NCBI GenBank assembly: GCA_017938925.1
Contig: JAGBAO010000006.1
Location: 1 to 42,886 of the forward strand
From: Bacteroidales bacterium
GTDB taxonomy: Bacteria > Bacteroidota > Bacteroidia > Bacteroidales > UBA932
Length of the DNA stretch: 42,886 bases
Reading direction: 5' to 3'
Shown here: piece by piece, positions 1 to 8,226 of the stretch
Layout of the letters: each line of letters starts with the position of its first letter
How positions within the stretch are numbered: the stretch's first letter is position 1
The notes under the pieces: model-generated
Databases searched by the model: none
What the model was told of the DNA's origin: nothing
The model's input: the letters and a program-made list of their open reading frames with translations, nothing else
Position numbers and translations under genes: made by a program

Positions 1-73
1 CGAACAGAGAAGTTAAGCTCACCATCGCCGATGGTACTGCCCCACCAGGTGGGAGAGTAGGTAGCTGCCACTT
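1..73 (+). rRNA. rrf: 5S ribosomal RNA, 3' part
   Basis: The first ~73 nt match the conserved 3' half of bacterial 5S rRNA, including the CGAACxxxGAAGTTAAG block and the GGGAGAGTAGGT element near the 3' end. The 5' part lies outside the window. A strong terminator follows directly, so this is the end of an rRNA operon. The exact 3' end is uncertain by a few bases. Confidence 0.9.
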
Positions 74-82
74 TCTTATACT

Positions 83-119
83 AGTCCCCGACATCGAATG
101 ATGCCGGGGACTTTTCGTT
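83..119 (+). terminator. Rho-independent terminator of the rRNA operon
   Basis: A GC-rich stem (AGTCCCCG pairing with CGGGGACT, extended by ACAT/ATG with one mismatch) is followed by TTTTCGTTT. It lies just after the 5S rRNA and before the convergent glycosyltransferase gene. Confidence 0.9.
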
Positions 120-191
120 TTCCGCGCGTCTGATGACGCAGTCAGTTCGCTCCGAAGGGGATTGGAAATGCTGGAGGGAGTATTGTAGTTG

Positions 192-1163
192 TTAGAACTC
201 CTCTCTGACATTATACTGGTTGCGTTCGCTGCTGTTGCGGGAAATCATCTCGCAGATGAAGCCTGAAAGGAAAAGCTGGAAACCGAGCAGTATGGCAACC
301 AATGCAAGATAGAATAGAGGCTGGTCGGTTACAGGTCTGAAATCCAGACCGTTAGCTTGCTGTACCAGTTTTTCTATGATAACCCAGAGGGTGAGAACTG
401 CGCCTGCAATGAACATAAGGATGCCTGTGAAACCGAAGAAATGCATTGGCTTCTTTCCGAAACGGCTGAGGAACCAGAGTGATATGAGGTCAAGCAGACC
501 GTTCACAAAACGTTCCAGTCCGAACTTGCTCACTCCGTATTTGCGCTTCTGATGCTGCACCGGTTTTTCCGTGATCCGTGAGAATCCTGCATTCTTCGCC
601 AGGTACGGTATATAGCGGTGCATCTCACCATAGACCTCGATGTTCTTGACCACTTCGTTGCGGTATGCCTTCAGACCGCAGTTCATGTCGTGAAGCTTGA
701 TTCCCGTCACCTTGCGTGCAGTCCAGTTGTATAACTTTGAAGGCAGGTTTTTCGTGAGCTTGTTGTCGAACCTCTGCTTCTTCCATCCGGATACGATGTC
801 GTACCCCTCTTCCGTCACCATGCGGTAAAGTTCCGGAATCTCGTCCGGCGAGTCCTGAAGGTCTGCATCCATGGTTATGACCACGCGGCCTTCCGCTGCC
901 TTGAAACCATGGTACAGAGCAGCTGATTTTCCGTAGTTGCGGCGGAATGATATTCCCCTGATTGTCGGATTCTTTCCTGCAAGTTCAGTGATCACCTTCC
1001 AGGATGAGTCGGTGCTGCCGTCGTCAACCATGATTATTTCATACTCGTACTTCTCTCTGGTTGCTACCTTTTCGATCCATGAGACAAGTTCGGGAAGCGA
1101 CTCCTCTTCGTTGAAGAGTGAGATGACAATTGAAAGATCCTTATTATATTCCATATCTACCAT
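192..1163 (-). CDS. Family 2 glycosyltransferase, polyprenyl-phosphate sugar transferase type
   Basis: A 323-aa DPMS/ArnC-like family 2 glycosyltransferase, expected to move a sugar from a nucleotide sugar to a polyprenyl phosphate carrier at the inner face of the cytoplasmic membrane. The GT-A domain fills about residues 8-230, with VDDGS at 46-50 and the metal-binding MDADLQD (D99, D101). Two hydrophobic helices near 240-265 and 283-305 anchor the C-terminus, as in GtrB/ArnC. The start at 1163 overlaps the end of the DUF4199 gene by 7 nt; Met4 at 1154 is equally plausible. The two genes form one operon, a pairing common in Bacteroidota. The sugar and acceptor cannot be told from sequence. 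Confidence 0.88.
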   Translation of the reverse strand: MVDMEYNKDLSIVISLFNEEESLPELVSWIEKVATREKYEYEIIMVDDGSTDSSWKVITELAGKNPTIRGISFRRNYGKSAALYHGFKAAEGRVVITMDADLQDSPDEIPELYRMVTEEGYDIVSGWKKQRFDNKLTKNLPSKLYNWTARKVTGIKLHDMNCGLKAYRNEVVKNIEVYGEMHRYIPYLAKNAGFSRITEKPVQHQKRKYGVSKFGLERFVNGLLDLISLWFLSRFGKKPMHFFGFTGILMFIAGAVLTLWVIIEKLVQQANGLDFRPVTDQPLFYLALVAILLGFQLFLSGFICEMISRNSSERNQYNVREEF

Positions 1164-1723
1164 TCGTCTGATGAACGCTCTGCAAACGGATTCCTGTCAG
1201 GAATGTTGCGTGAAAGAATGAATGAAAGTATCGTTCCGTAGAAGAAACAATATATGAGGTTTGAGAAGAATGTGAGCTGCGGCATTATGCCGAGCATATC
1301 ATCCATCTGTTCCATTGTGTTGGAATCCATCATAGGGGCCATCTGCTGCATGAGCATGTTCATCTGCTCGGCATACATGTCTGCGGATATGTACGCTATA
1401 TTGGCGAATGAGGCTGCTGCATAGATGACAGCTGACAGCAGGGCGGTTATGACTCCGAATCTGAAGGTGGAAGAATTGTCTGCTTCAGTGTTTCTGGCAG
1501 CAAATCTTCTCATGAACTTCAGCATGAGCCAGATGCATCCTGCGAATTTCACTGCCCACAGCAGAAACGATAACGCCATGTTGAGAAAGGCGGACATTTC
1601 GGCTCCTGCAAGAAATGTGGTGATGAAAAGATAGGCGGTCGATACAAGACCAAGAGCAAGACCGGCTTTGGATGCCTCCTCCCACATTTGTTTCCGGATG
1701 GTATTTTGTTCCATATTCCTCAT
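1157..1723 (-). CDS. DUF4199 domain membrane protein
   Basis: A 188-aa protein with four predicted membrane helices, roughly residues 17-38, 47-70, 88-112 and 150-172. A Met-rich extramembrane stretch (about 115-145) lies between helices three and four. The arrangement and its place directly upstream of a DPMS-like glycosyltransferase fit the Bacteroidota DUF4199 family, whose function is unknown. A -7 element (TATCTTTG) at 1742-1735 places transcription start near 1728, so translation begins almost at the 5' end; Met4 (1714) may be the true start. It probably assists or anchors the glycosyltransferase, but this is inferred from context only. Confidence 0.75.
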   Translation of the reverse strand: MRNMEQNTIRKQMWEEASKAGLALGLVSTAYLFITTFLAGAEMSAFLNMALSFLLWAVKFAGCIWLMLKFMRRFAARNTEADNSSTFRFGVITALLSAVIYAAASFANIAYISADMYAEQMNMLMQQMAPMMDSNTMEQMDDMLGIMPQLTFFSNLIYCFFYGTILSFILSRNIPDRNPFAERSSDEW

Positions 1724-1734
1724 GTTAACTGGTA

Positions 1735-1762
1735 CAAAGATAGAAAAAAATTCCTACCTTTG
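1735..1762. promoter_or_regulatory. Back-to-back divergent promoters for DUF4199-GT2 and thrS
   Basis: TATCTTTG on the minus strand (1742-1735) and TACCTTTG on the plus strand (1755-1762) both match the Bacteroidota -7 consensus. They are only 12 bp apart, so each -33 region lies on or next to the other promoter's -7 box. Neither has a clear TTTG -33 element. Confidence 0.7.
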
Positions 1763-1801
1763 CGCTCTTGGATTTATTAGACCTAATTAAATAGTAAAGA
1801 T

Positions 1802-3760
1802 ATGATCAACATTACATTTCCTGACGGCAGCGTGAGACAGTACGAAAGCGGAGTCTCAGCGTTTGACATTGCACAGAGTATCAGCCCAAGACTTGCAGCG
1901 GACGTGTTGGCTGCAACGGTAGTGACGACATCTGACGCGACAGGAAAGGGTACGATATATGATGTGACTCGCCCCATAAACGAGGACGCGGCCATCAGGC
2001 TCCACAAGTGGGAGGATCCGGAGGCGAAGCATGTGTTCTGGCATTCTTCTTCACACCTTCTTGCTGCAGCACTTGAGGCTCTTTATCCAGGCGTGAAGTT
2101 CGGTATCGGACCAGCAATCGAGACAGGTTTCTACTATGATGTGGACTTCGGTGAGAAGACTCTCGTGGAGGCGGATCTCAAGGCTATCGAGGACAAGATG
2201 ATCGAGCTGGCACGTCAGAAGAATCCGTTCGTAAGGACAGAGGTTTCAAAGGCTGATGCGCTCAAGACCTTCACCGAGAAGGGAGACGAGTACAAGTGCG
2301 AGCTTATCAGCGAACTTGAGGACGGCAGCATCACATTCTACAGCAACGGTGACTTCACCGACCTGTGCCGCGGACCTCATCTCAAGGATACATCGGTAAT
2401 CAAGGCGGTAAAGCTGACTGCAATAGCAGGTGCATATTGGAGGGGTGACGAGAAACGCCCTATGCTGACCCGTGTATATGGTGTGTCATTCCCTAAGAAG
2501 TCTCTCCTCGATGAGTATCTTGTGATGCTTGAGGAGGCCAAGAAGCGTGACCACAGAAAGATCGGCAAGGAGATGGAACTCTTCACATTCTCTCAGAGAG
2601 TGGGACAGGGCCTTCCGTTGTGGCTTCCTAAGGGAGCGGCTCTTCGCGAGCGTCTTGAGAACTTCCTCAGAAAGCTTCAGAAGTCATATGGCTATCTTCA
2701 GGTCGTTACTCCGCACATCGGAAACAAGGATCTTTACGTGACTTCAGGTCACTATGCAAAATACGGCAAGGACTCGTTCCAGCCGATCCACACTCCGCAG
2801 GAAGGCGAGGAGTATCTGCTCAAGCCGATGAACTGTCCTCACCACTGCGAGATCTACAGGACAAAGCCGCATTCATACAAGGAACTCCCTATCAGGCTTG
2901 CAGAGTTCGGTACCGTGTACCGTTACGAGCAGAGCGGAGAGCTTCACGGACTCACCCGTGTGCGCAGCTTCACTCAGGATGACGCCCACCTGTTCTGTCG
3001 TCCGGATCAGATCAAGGAGGAGTTCTGCAAGGTCATCGACATCATCCTTTATGTGTTCAAGACCTTGAACTTCAACGAGTACGTTGCACAGATCTCTCTC
3101 CGTGACCCTAACAATACAGAGAAGTACATCGGTTCGGACGAGAACTGGGAGAAGGCTGAGGCAGCCATCATCGAGGCAGCAACAGAGAAGGGCCTCAACA
3201 CGGTGGTAGAGTATGGCGAGGCTGCATTCTATGGTCCTAAGCTCGACTTCATGGTGAAGGATGCCATCGGAAGAAAATGGCAGCTCGGAACAATCCAGGT
3301 GGACTACAACCTTCCTGAGCGTTTCGAACTCGAATATGTCGGAAGCGACAACCAGAAGCATCGTCCGGTGATGATTCACCGTGCACCGTTCGGATCCCTT
3401 GAAAGATTCGTCGCTGTCCTTCTCGAGCACACAGGTGGAAGACTCCCTCTCTGGCTCACTCCGGATCAGGTTAACATCGTGCCAGTCAGCGAAAAATATG
3501 AGGAATATGCAAAAAAAGTTTGTGATTTGCTGAATAATTCCGATATTCGCGCCGCCGTTGATGATCGTAACGAGACACTCGGCAAGAGAATCCGTGAGAG
3601 TGAACTCAAGAGGATTCCTTTCCTTGTGATTGTAGGTGAGAAGGAGATGAATGAAGGAACGGTATCTGTCAGAAGACAGGGTGGAATAGACGCAGGTTCT
3701 ATGCCGGTTGAGGATTTCGTCGCTCTTGTAAGCGATGAGGTCAAGGCTCAGCTGTCATAG
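1802..3760 (+). CDS. thrS: Threonyl-tRNA synthetase
   Basis: A 652-aa class II aminoacyl-tRNA synthetase that charges tRNA-Thr and edits mischarged Ser-tRNA. The TGS domain covers about residues 1-62. The editing domain carries HSSSH (H81, H85). The catalytic core contains MNCPHHC with the zinc-ligand Cys345, a class II motif 2 region ([20 protein letters not shown]) and motif 3 ([11 protein letters not shown]). The C-terminal anticodon-binding domain starts near residue 545. Length is typical for the family. A -7 box at 1755-1762 lies 40 bp upstream of the ATG. It heads the conserved thrS-infC-rpmI-rplT order. Confidence 0.98.
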   Translation: MINITFPDGSVRQYESGVSAFDIAQSISPRLAADVLAATVVTTSDATGKGTIYDVTRPINEDAAIRLHKWEDPEAKHVFWHSSSHLLAAALEALYPGVKFGIGPAIETGFYYDVDFGEKTLVEADLKAIEDKMIELARQKNPFVRTEVSKADALKTFTEKGDEYKCELISELEDGSITFYSNGDFTDLCRGPHLKDTSVIKAVKLTAIAGAYWRGDEKRPMLTRVYGVSFPKKSLLDEYLVMLEEAKKRDHRKIGKEMELFTFSQRVGQGLPLWLPKGAALRERLENFLRKLQKSYGYLQVVTPHIGNKDLYVTSGHYAKYGKDSFQPIHTPQEGEEYLLKPMNCPHHCEIYRTKPHSYKELPIRLAEFGTVYRYEQSGELHGLTRVRSFTQDDAHLFCRPDQIKEEFCKVIDIILYVFKTLNFNEYVAQISLRDPNNTEKYIGSDENWEKAEAAIIEAATEKGLNTVVEYGEAAFYGPKLDFMVKDAIGRKWQLGTIQVDYNLPERFELEYVGSDNQKHRPVMIHRAPFGSLERFVAVLLEHTGGRLPLWLTPDQVNIVPVSEKYEEYAKKVCDLLNNSDIRAAVDDRNETLGKRIRESELKRIPFLVIVGEKEMNEGTVSVRRQGGIDAGSMPVEDFVALVSDEVKAQLS

Positions 3761-3788
3761 CGTATTTATATTTATTAACTTAACTTAT

Positions 3789-3805
3789 AGGAGGAACTTT
3801 TTATC
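3789..3805 (+). promoter_or_regulatory. Shine-Dalgarno site and ATC start codon of infC
   Basis: A perfect AGGAGG at 3789-3794 stands 8 nt before an in-frame ATC at 3803-3805. The frame continues without a stop into the recognisable IF3 sequence, and no ATG, GTG or TTG sits at a suitable distance. A strong SD is unusual in this phylum. Rare AUU/AUC starts on infC are the known basis of IF3 autoregulation in other bacteria. Confidence 0.85.
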
Positions 3806-4408
3806 GCAGCACCATTTAGACCCGGTCCACGCCCGAGCGGCCCAAGACCGAACGCCAATCGTCCAGGCCAGAAGCCTATGAACGGAAAGAAGGACGATGA
3901 CGGATTGAGAATCAACGAGGAGATCACAGCCTCACAGGTACGTCTCGTAGGAGATAACATTCCTGAACAGGGAGTGTACTCGCTCAGGGATGCCCTGAGG
4001 ATGGCTGATGAGCAGAATCTCGATCTGGTGGAGATAAGCGCGAAGGCGGATCCTCCTGTATGTAGGATCATGGACTATCAGAAGTATCTCTATCAGCAGA
4101 AGAAGAAAGCTAAGGAGATGAAGGCCAATGCGGCCAAGATAGTCATCAAGGAGATCAGGTTCGGCCCGAATACGGATGAGCACGATTTCCAGTTCAAGCT
4201 CAAGCACGCGCAGGAGTTCCTGCAGGAGGGCTCGAAGGTGAAGGCCTCGGTCTTCTTCAAGGGACGCTCCATCATCTACGCGGACCAGGGAGAGAAGCTT
4301 CTTCTCCGTTTTGCAGTTGAGCTCGAGGAGTACGGTAGAGCAGAGCAGATGCCTAAGCTTGAAGGAAAGAGGATGATCATGATGATCGCCCCGCTTAAGA
4401 AAAAGTAA
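3803..4408 (+). CDS. infC: Translation initiation factor IF-3
   Basis: IF-3 binds the 30S subunit, prevents premature subunit joining and checks the start codon and initiator tRNA. From the ATC start the protein is 201 aa: a Pro/Arg-rich N-terminal extension (about 1-27), the IF3 N-domain ([15 protein letters not shown] and [10 protein letters not shown]), a Lys-rich linker helix ([14 protein letters not shown]) and the C-domain ([17 protein letters not shown]). Starting at the first ATG (3878) would drop 25 residues that are in frame and follow an ideal SD, so the ATC is preferred. It lies 42 nt after thrS and ahead of rpmI-rplT, the standard order. Confidence 0.95.
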   Translation: MAAPFRPGPRPSGPRPNANRPGQKPMNGKKDDDGLRINEEITASQVRLVGDNIPEQGVYSLRDALRMADEQNLDLVEISAKADPPVCRIMDYQKYLYQQKKKAKEMKANAAKIVIKEIRFGPNTDEHDFQFKLKHAQEFLQEGSKVKASVFFKGRSIIYADQGEKLLLRFAVELEEYGRAEQMPKLEGKRMIMMIAPLKKK

Positions 4409-4456
4409 TCCAAGAGATTGGAGAACAAATAATTATTAACTAAATCAAATTTAACT

Positions 4457-4651
4457 ATGCCAAAGATGAAGACCAACTCCGGTTCAAAAAAGCGTTTCAC
4501 GCTTACCGGAACGGGAAAAGTTAAGAGAAAGCATGCTTTTAAGAGCCACATTCTCACAAAGAAGACCAAGAAGCAGAAGAGAAATTTGACTCACATCGGA
4601 CTCGTAGCGAATGTTGACGAGAAGAGGGTCAAAGCTTTGTTGGGTATGTAA
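4457..4651 (+). CDS. rpmI: 50S ribosomal protein bL35
   Basis: A 64-aa, strongly basic protein with the family signature [14 protein letters not shown] at the N-terminus and a [16 protein letters not shown] block. It is a small constituent of the large ribosomal subunit. It sits between infC and rplT, with 48 nt upstream that contain no obvious promoter, so it is probably cotranscribed with infC. Confidence 0.97.
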   Translation: MPKMKTNSGSKKRFTLTGTGKVKRKHAFKSHILTKKTKKQKRNLTHIGLVANVDEKRVKALLGM

Positions 4652-4745
4652 TTCGTGACGGATTACGAAGTAATTTTAAGTTAAACTTGGAACGCAGTCG
4701 AAAAGCTCCTAAGAAGGACACTGCCTCCATAAATCAGTTAAATTT
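4652..4745 (+). promoter_or_regulatory. rpmI-rplT intergenic region with a small hairpin
   Basis: The 94-bp gap contains a short inverted repeat (TTCGT at 4652-4656 with ACGAA at 4665-4669). In other bacteria bL20 represses its own operon by binding leader RNA near this position. The hairpin here is small, and no match to a known bL20 leader can be asserted by eye. Confidence 0.25.
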
Positions 4746-5090
4746 ATGCCAAGATCGGTAAATTCAGTTGCCTCAAGGGCACGCCGCAAGAAAATTCTTA
4801 AGAAAACCCGCGGTAATTTCCTCGCAAGAAGGAACGTATGGACGGTAGCAAAGAACACCTATGAGAAGGGTCTTACCTATGCATACCGTGACCGTAAGAA
4901 CAAGAAGCGCACATTCCGCGCACTTTGGATCCAGAGAATCAACGCTGCCGCACGTCAGTACGGTATGACTTATTCTCAGCTTATGGGTCGCATCGCAAAG
5001 CAGAACATCGGTCTCAACCGTAAGGTGCTTGCTGACCTTGCTATGAACAACCCTCAGGCATTTGAGGCTGTTATCAATTCTGTAAAATAG
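4746..5090 (+). CDS. rplT: 50S ribosomal protein bL20
   Basis: A 114-aa protein of typical length, needed early in 50S assembly. The N-terminal basic extension includes [19 protein letters not shown] and [14 protein letters not shown]. The globular part carries [20 protein letters not shown] and the Y-S[22 protein letters not shown] region. It is followed 9 nt later by lepB in the same direction. Confidence 0.98.
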   Translation: MPRSVNSVASRARRKKILKKTRGNFLARRNVWTVAKNTYEKGLTYAYRDRKNKKRTFRALWIQRINAAARQYGMTYSQLMGRIAKQNIGLNRKVLADLAMNNPQAFEAVINSVK

Positions 5091-5099
5091 TTTGAGCTG

Positions 5100-6443
5100 A
5101 TGAGCTTGAAGGAACTATACCACAACAAGTGGGTGAGGTTCGGATTCTGGTCTGTCCTCTATGTGTTGTGGGTTATCTGGCTCGGAAACTACTGGTGGCT
5201 CTTCGGACTTATCCCTATCTTCGACGGACACATCACAAAAAAGGTGAAGTGGCTCTTCTGGAAGAAGGAGTATAAGGAAGGAGAAAAGAGGAACGCCCTT
5301 CTTGACTGGCTTGATGCAATAATCTTTGCAGTCGTGGTCGTTACTTTCATCAACACCTTTTTCTTCCAGGCTTTCAAGATTCCTTCATCCTCGATGGAGA
5401 GTTCGCTCTACACAGGTGACCACCTGTTCGTGAGCAAGCTCGCATATGGTCCAAAGCTCCCGCAGACACCTTTGACCATCCCGTTCACTCATAATGTCAT
5501 AGCTGGCAAGGAGTCATATTCGACACTTATTCAGAATGACTATAAGAGGCTCAAGGGATTCGGACAGGTCGAGACAGGGGATTATGTCGTCTTCGGATTT
5601 CCGCATGGTGACACAGTTCTTGTGAGGGAGCCTGCAAGTGACTACTACATGTATGTAAGGACATACGGCCGTGAATACACTCTGAAACATTTCGGTCCAG
5701 TGAAGGCCAGACCGGCCGACAAGAAGGATCACTACGTGAAAAGATGTGTGGCAGTCGCGGGAGATACTCTCGAGATCAGAAACGGTCAGGTGTATGTCAA
5801 TTCAGTGGCTCAGGAGGTATGGCCCGGAGTGCAGAACTCGTACAGGGTCGTTACCAACGGTCAGAAGATCAACCCGGTCAATCTCGACAAGCTCGGATTG
5901 AACACAAGGGAACTCTGGTATCATCCTGAACTGCCTGGATACCCTGAGATGGCACTTACTGCAGAAATGCTGGAAAAGGTCAAGGGATATGCAAATGTAG
6001 AGTCAGTGACGCAGAACATAGACGTATGGCCGGCAGATTATCCGGATTCGGAGCTGACCATCTTCCCGTTCTCGTCTCAGTACAGATGGACACGTGATAA
6101 TTATGGACCGCTTTGGATCCCTGAGAAGGGAGCGACGGTGGAACTGACAACGGATAACCTTCCGCTTTATGAGAGAATCATCACAGCATACGAAGGAAAT
6201 TCACTTGAGGTCCGCGACGGTGTCATATACATCAACGGGGAAGAGGCTCGAAGCTACACTTTCAAGCAGGATTATTATTTCATGATGGGAGACAACAGGC
6301 ACAATTCTCTCGACTCGCGTTACTGGGGATTCGTACCTGAAGATCATATAGTCGGAAAGCCCGCATTGATCTGGCTCTCAATCGATGGGAACAAAAGATT
6401 CCCGCATAATATTAGATGGCGGAGGTTCTTCAAATTTGTATAG
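5100..6443 (+). CDS. lepB: Signal peptidase I
   Basis: The membrane peptidase that removes signal peptides from secreted proteins. Of 447 aa, two N-terminal hydrophobic segments (about 14-40 and 70-92) precede the catalytic box IPSSSM, where Ser98 is the expected nucleophile. The general base Lys214 lies in YVKRCVAVAGDTLEI. The conserved box MMGDNRHNSLDSRYWG and the terminal VGKPALIW lie near the C-terminus. A long insertion between the Lys box and the GDN box (about 235-375) makes it larger than the E. coli enzyme, which is common in Bacteroidota. The start is 9 nt after rplT; a new promoter begins downstream. Confidence 0.96.
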   Translation: MSLKELYHNKWVRFGFWSVLYVLWVIWLGNYWWLFGLIPIFDGHITKKVKWLFWKKEYKEGEKRNALLDWLDAIIFAVVVVTFINTFFFQAFKIPSSSMESSLYTGDHLFVSKLAYGPKLPQTPLTIPFTHNVIAGKESYSTLIQNDYKRLKGFGQVETGDYVVFGFPHGDTVLVREPASDYYMYVRTYGREYTLKHFGPVKARPADKKDHYVKRCVAVAGDTLEIRNGQVYVNSVAQEVWPGVQNSYRVVTNGQKINPVNLDKLGLNTRELWYHPELPGYPEMALTAEMLEKVKGYANVESVTQNIDVWPADYPDSELTIFPFSSQYRWTRDNYGPLWIPEKGATVELTTDNLPLYERIITAYEGNSLEVRDGVIYINGEEARSYTFKQDYYFMMGDNRHNSLDSRYWGFVPEDHIVGKPALIWLSIDGNKRFPHNIRWRRFFKFV

Positions 6444-6447
6444 AAAT

Positions 6448-6479
6448 TTTGCAATTGCGATTTTTTTATGCGATATTTG
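6448..6479 (+). promoter_or_regulatory. Promoter of rpmB-rpmG-DUF4295
   Basis: TTTG at 6448-6451 and GATATTTG at 6472-6479 (seven of eight consensus positions by form) are 20 nt apart, the normal Bacteroidota spacing. Transcription would start near 6486, about 34 nt before the rpmB ATG. Confidence 0.7.
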
Positions 6480-6519
6480 CAGCCCGCTAAAAATGAATTA
6501 ATTAAAAAAGTTATATACA

Positions 6520-6762
6520 ATGGCAAAGGTTTGTCAAGTTACAGGAAGAAAGAGAATGGTTGGAAACAACGTTTCCCATTCTAAGAGACGCACAAAGCGT
6601 ATCTTCGCCCTCAACCTCAAGACCAAGAAGTTCTGGTCAGAGGAGGAGCAGAGATTCATCACCCTCAAGGTGTCTTGCAAAGGTATGAGAACAATCGAGA
6701 AGAACGGTCTCGACGCTACAATCAAAGACGCTCAGAAGAAAGGATTTATTAACCTTGTTTAA
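6520..6762 (+). CDS. rpmB: 50S ribosomal protein bL28
   Basis: An 80-aa basic protein with the family signature [20 protein letters not shown] followed by [19 protein letters not shown]. It is a constituent of the large ribosomal subunit. It is first in a three-gene unit with rpmG (11 nt downstream) and DUF4295, under its own promoter. Confidence 0.98.
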   Translation: MAKVCQVTGRKRMVGNNVSHSKRRTKRIFALNLKTKKFWSEEEQRFITLKVSCKGMRTIEKNGLDATIKDAQKKGFINLV

Positions 6763-6773
6763 TTTTCAGGATT

Positions 6774-6962
6774 ATGGCAAAGAAAGCAAAAGGTAACAGG
6801 GTGCAGGTCATCCTTGAGTGCACTGAGCAGAGAGAGAGCGGTGTACCAGGTATCTCAAGATACATCACTACAAAGAACAAGAAGAACACAACTCAGCGTC
6901 TGGAGCGTAGGAAGTACAATCCGTTCCTGAAGAAGGTAACCCTTCATCGCGAGATTAAATAA
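6774..6962 (+). CDS. rpmG: 50S ribosomal protein bL33
   Basis: A 62-aa large-subunit protein. [46 protein letters not shown] match bL33. The zinc-binding CxxC pairs of the C+ form are missing (the only Cys is in LECTE), so this is the zinc-free type. It is cotranscribed with rpmB and the DUF4295 gene. Confidence 0.97.
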   Translation: MAKKAKGNRVQVILECTEQRESGVPGISRYITTKNKKNTTQRLERRKYNPFLKKVTLHREIK

Positions 6963-6979
6963 TTAGGAGGAATTAAGAT

Positions 6980-7135
6980 ATGGCAAAGAAAGCAGTCGCA
7001 ACCTTCAAGGCTGGTACGCTCAAGAAGATGGTTAAGTGTATCCGCATGGACAAGTCGCCAAAGACTGGAGCTTATGTTTTCACAGAGGAGCTCGTTGAGG
7101 AAGACAAGACTAAGGAATTCTTCGCAAAGAAATAA
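6980..7135 (+). CDS. DUF4295 family small protein
   Basis: A 51-aa basic protein beginning MAKKAVATFKAGTLKKMVK and ending EFFAKK. It matches the Bacteroidota DUF4295 family, which is nearly always encoded after rpmB-rpmG. Function is unproven; size, charge and context suggest a ribosome-associated protein. An AGGAGG at 6965-6970 lies 9 nt before the ATG, unlike most neighbouring genes. The product is short enough to be missed by gene callers with a length cutoff. A terminator follows 20 nt downstream. Confidence 0.9.
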   Translation: MAKKAVATFKAGTLKKMVKCIRMDKSPKTGAYVFTEELVEEDKTKEFFAKK

Positions 7136-7155
7136 TTCTTTCTTGTGATATGTTG

Positions 7156-7192
7156 AGTGGCAGTGCTGAATATCAGCATTGCCACTTTTTTT
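7156..7192 (+). terminator. Terminator after the DUF4295 gene
   Basis: AGTGGCAGTGCTGA pairs with TCAGCATTGCCACT around a two-base turn region, with one G-T wobble, followed by a run of seven Ts. It closes the rpmB-rpmG-DUF4295 unit. Confidence 0.92.
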
Positions 7193-7208
7193 ATACGTCA
7201 AAAATCAT

Positions 7209-7231
7209 TACATTTGTAGGTTATAACTTTG
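7209..7231 (+). promoter_or_regulatory. Promoter(s) of ftsY
   Basis: Two -7 type boxes lie in series: TACATTTG at 7209-7216 and TAACTTTG at 7224-7231. Use of the second would give an essentially leaderless transcript, because the ATG is at 7239. No convincing -33 TTTG is present for either. Confidence 0.55.
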
Positions 7232-7238
7232 ATTTTGT

Positions 7239-8177
7239 ATGGGAATATTCGATAAAGGCGTCAAGAAGACGAACAGGAGTTTTTTCGACAGGCTTTCAAG
7301 GGCTATCGTGGGAAGGACGGAGGTGGACGATGATGTGCTGGATGCCATCGAGGAGGCGCTGCTTGCGACAGATATGGGTGTGGATACAACTCTCAAGATC
7401 ATAGAGAATCTGGAGGAACGTGTCCGTCAGGACAAGTATGTTTCCCTTGACGAACTTGTGGATATCTTACGTGATGAGATAGCTGTCCTTCTGAACGTCC
7501 GCGAAGGTGAGGATACTGATGAAAAGGTCATTCCTTTTGATTTCTCGAAGAAACCTTATGTGATCATGGTTGTGGGAGTGAACGGAGTAGGCAAGACCAC
7601 GACCATAGGCAAGCTCGCGAGCAACCTCAAGGCACAGGGCAAGAAAGTGGTTCTTGGAGCTGCGGATACTTTCAGGGCAGCGGCAGTGGATCAGCTGACA
7701 GTGTGGGCAGAGCGTGCCGGTGTCGATCTTGTCAAGCAGCAGATGGGGTCAGATCCGGCTTCGGTTGCCTTTGATACCGTAAAGTCGGCTGTTGCCAAAG
7801 ATGCGGATGTCGTGATCATTGACACGGCAGGGCGACTCCATAACAGGGTGGACCTTATGAACGAGCTTACCAAGATACGCAATGTCATGAGGAAGGTCAT
7901 TCCGGATGCGCCGCATGAAGTCCTGCTTGTCCTGGACGGATCGACCGGGCAGAATGCATATATGCAGGCAAAGGAGTTTGCGCGTGCGACAGACATAACG
8001 GCATTGGCAGTCACGAAGCTTGATGGCACGGCAAAAGGTGGCGTGGTAGTGGGAATCGTGGACCAGTTCAAGGTGCCGATCAAGTTCATAGGAATCGGAG
8101 AAGGTATAGATGACCTGAAGGTCTTCGACAAACGTGAGTTTGTGGGTTCGCTCTTTTCGAAGGAAGATATAGAATAA
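7239..8177 (+). CDS. ftsY: Signal recognition particle receptor FtsY
   Basis: The SRP GTPase that docks SRP-ribosome complexes at the membrane for cotranslational insertion. In 312 aa it has an N-domain helical bundle (about 1-95) and the G-domain: GVNGVGKTT (113-121), GAADTFRAAAVDQL, DTAGR (195-199) and TKLDGTAKGG (259-268). The acidic A-domain of E. coli FtsY is absent, as is usual in Bacteroidota. pheT follows 49 nt downstream. Confidence 0.97.
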   Translation: MGIFDKGVKKTNRSFFDRLSRAIVGRTEVDDDVLDAIEEALLATDMGVDTTLKIIENLEERVRQDKYVSLDELVDILRDEIAVLLNVREGEDTDEKVIPFDFSKKPYVIMVVGVNGVGKTTTIGKLASNLKAQGKKVVLGAADTFRAAAVDQLTVWAERAGVDLVKQQMGSDPASVAFDTVKSAVAKDADVVIIDTAGRLHNRVDLMNELTKIRNVMRKVIPDAPHEVLLVLDGSTGQNAYMQAKEFARATDITALAVTKLDGTAKGGVVVGIVDQFKVPIKFIGIGEGIDDLKVFDKREFVGSLFSKEDIE

Positions 8178-8181
8178 GTTA

Positions 8182-8205
8182 CTGAACGAAGTGAAGAATC
8201 TATAA
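8182..8205 (+). repeat. Diverged copy of a CTGAGCGAAGCGAAGGATCT-type dispersed repeat
   Basis: The ftsY-pheT spacer reads ACTGAACGAAGTGAAGAATCT, which aligns with few substitutions to the repeat at 42591-42611 (CTGAGCGTCAGCGAAGGATCT). Similar short elements occur widely in bacterial intergenic DNA; function here is unknown. Confidence 0.4.
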
Positions 8206-8226
8206 GAATTTAAAAATTAGCAATAT

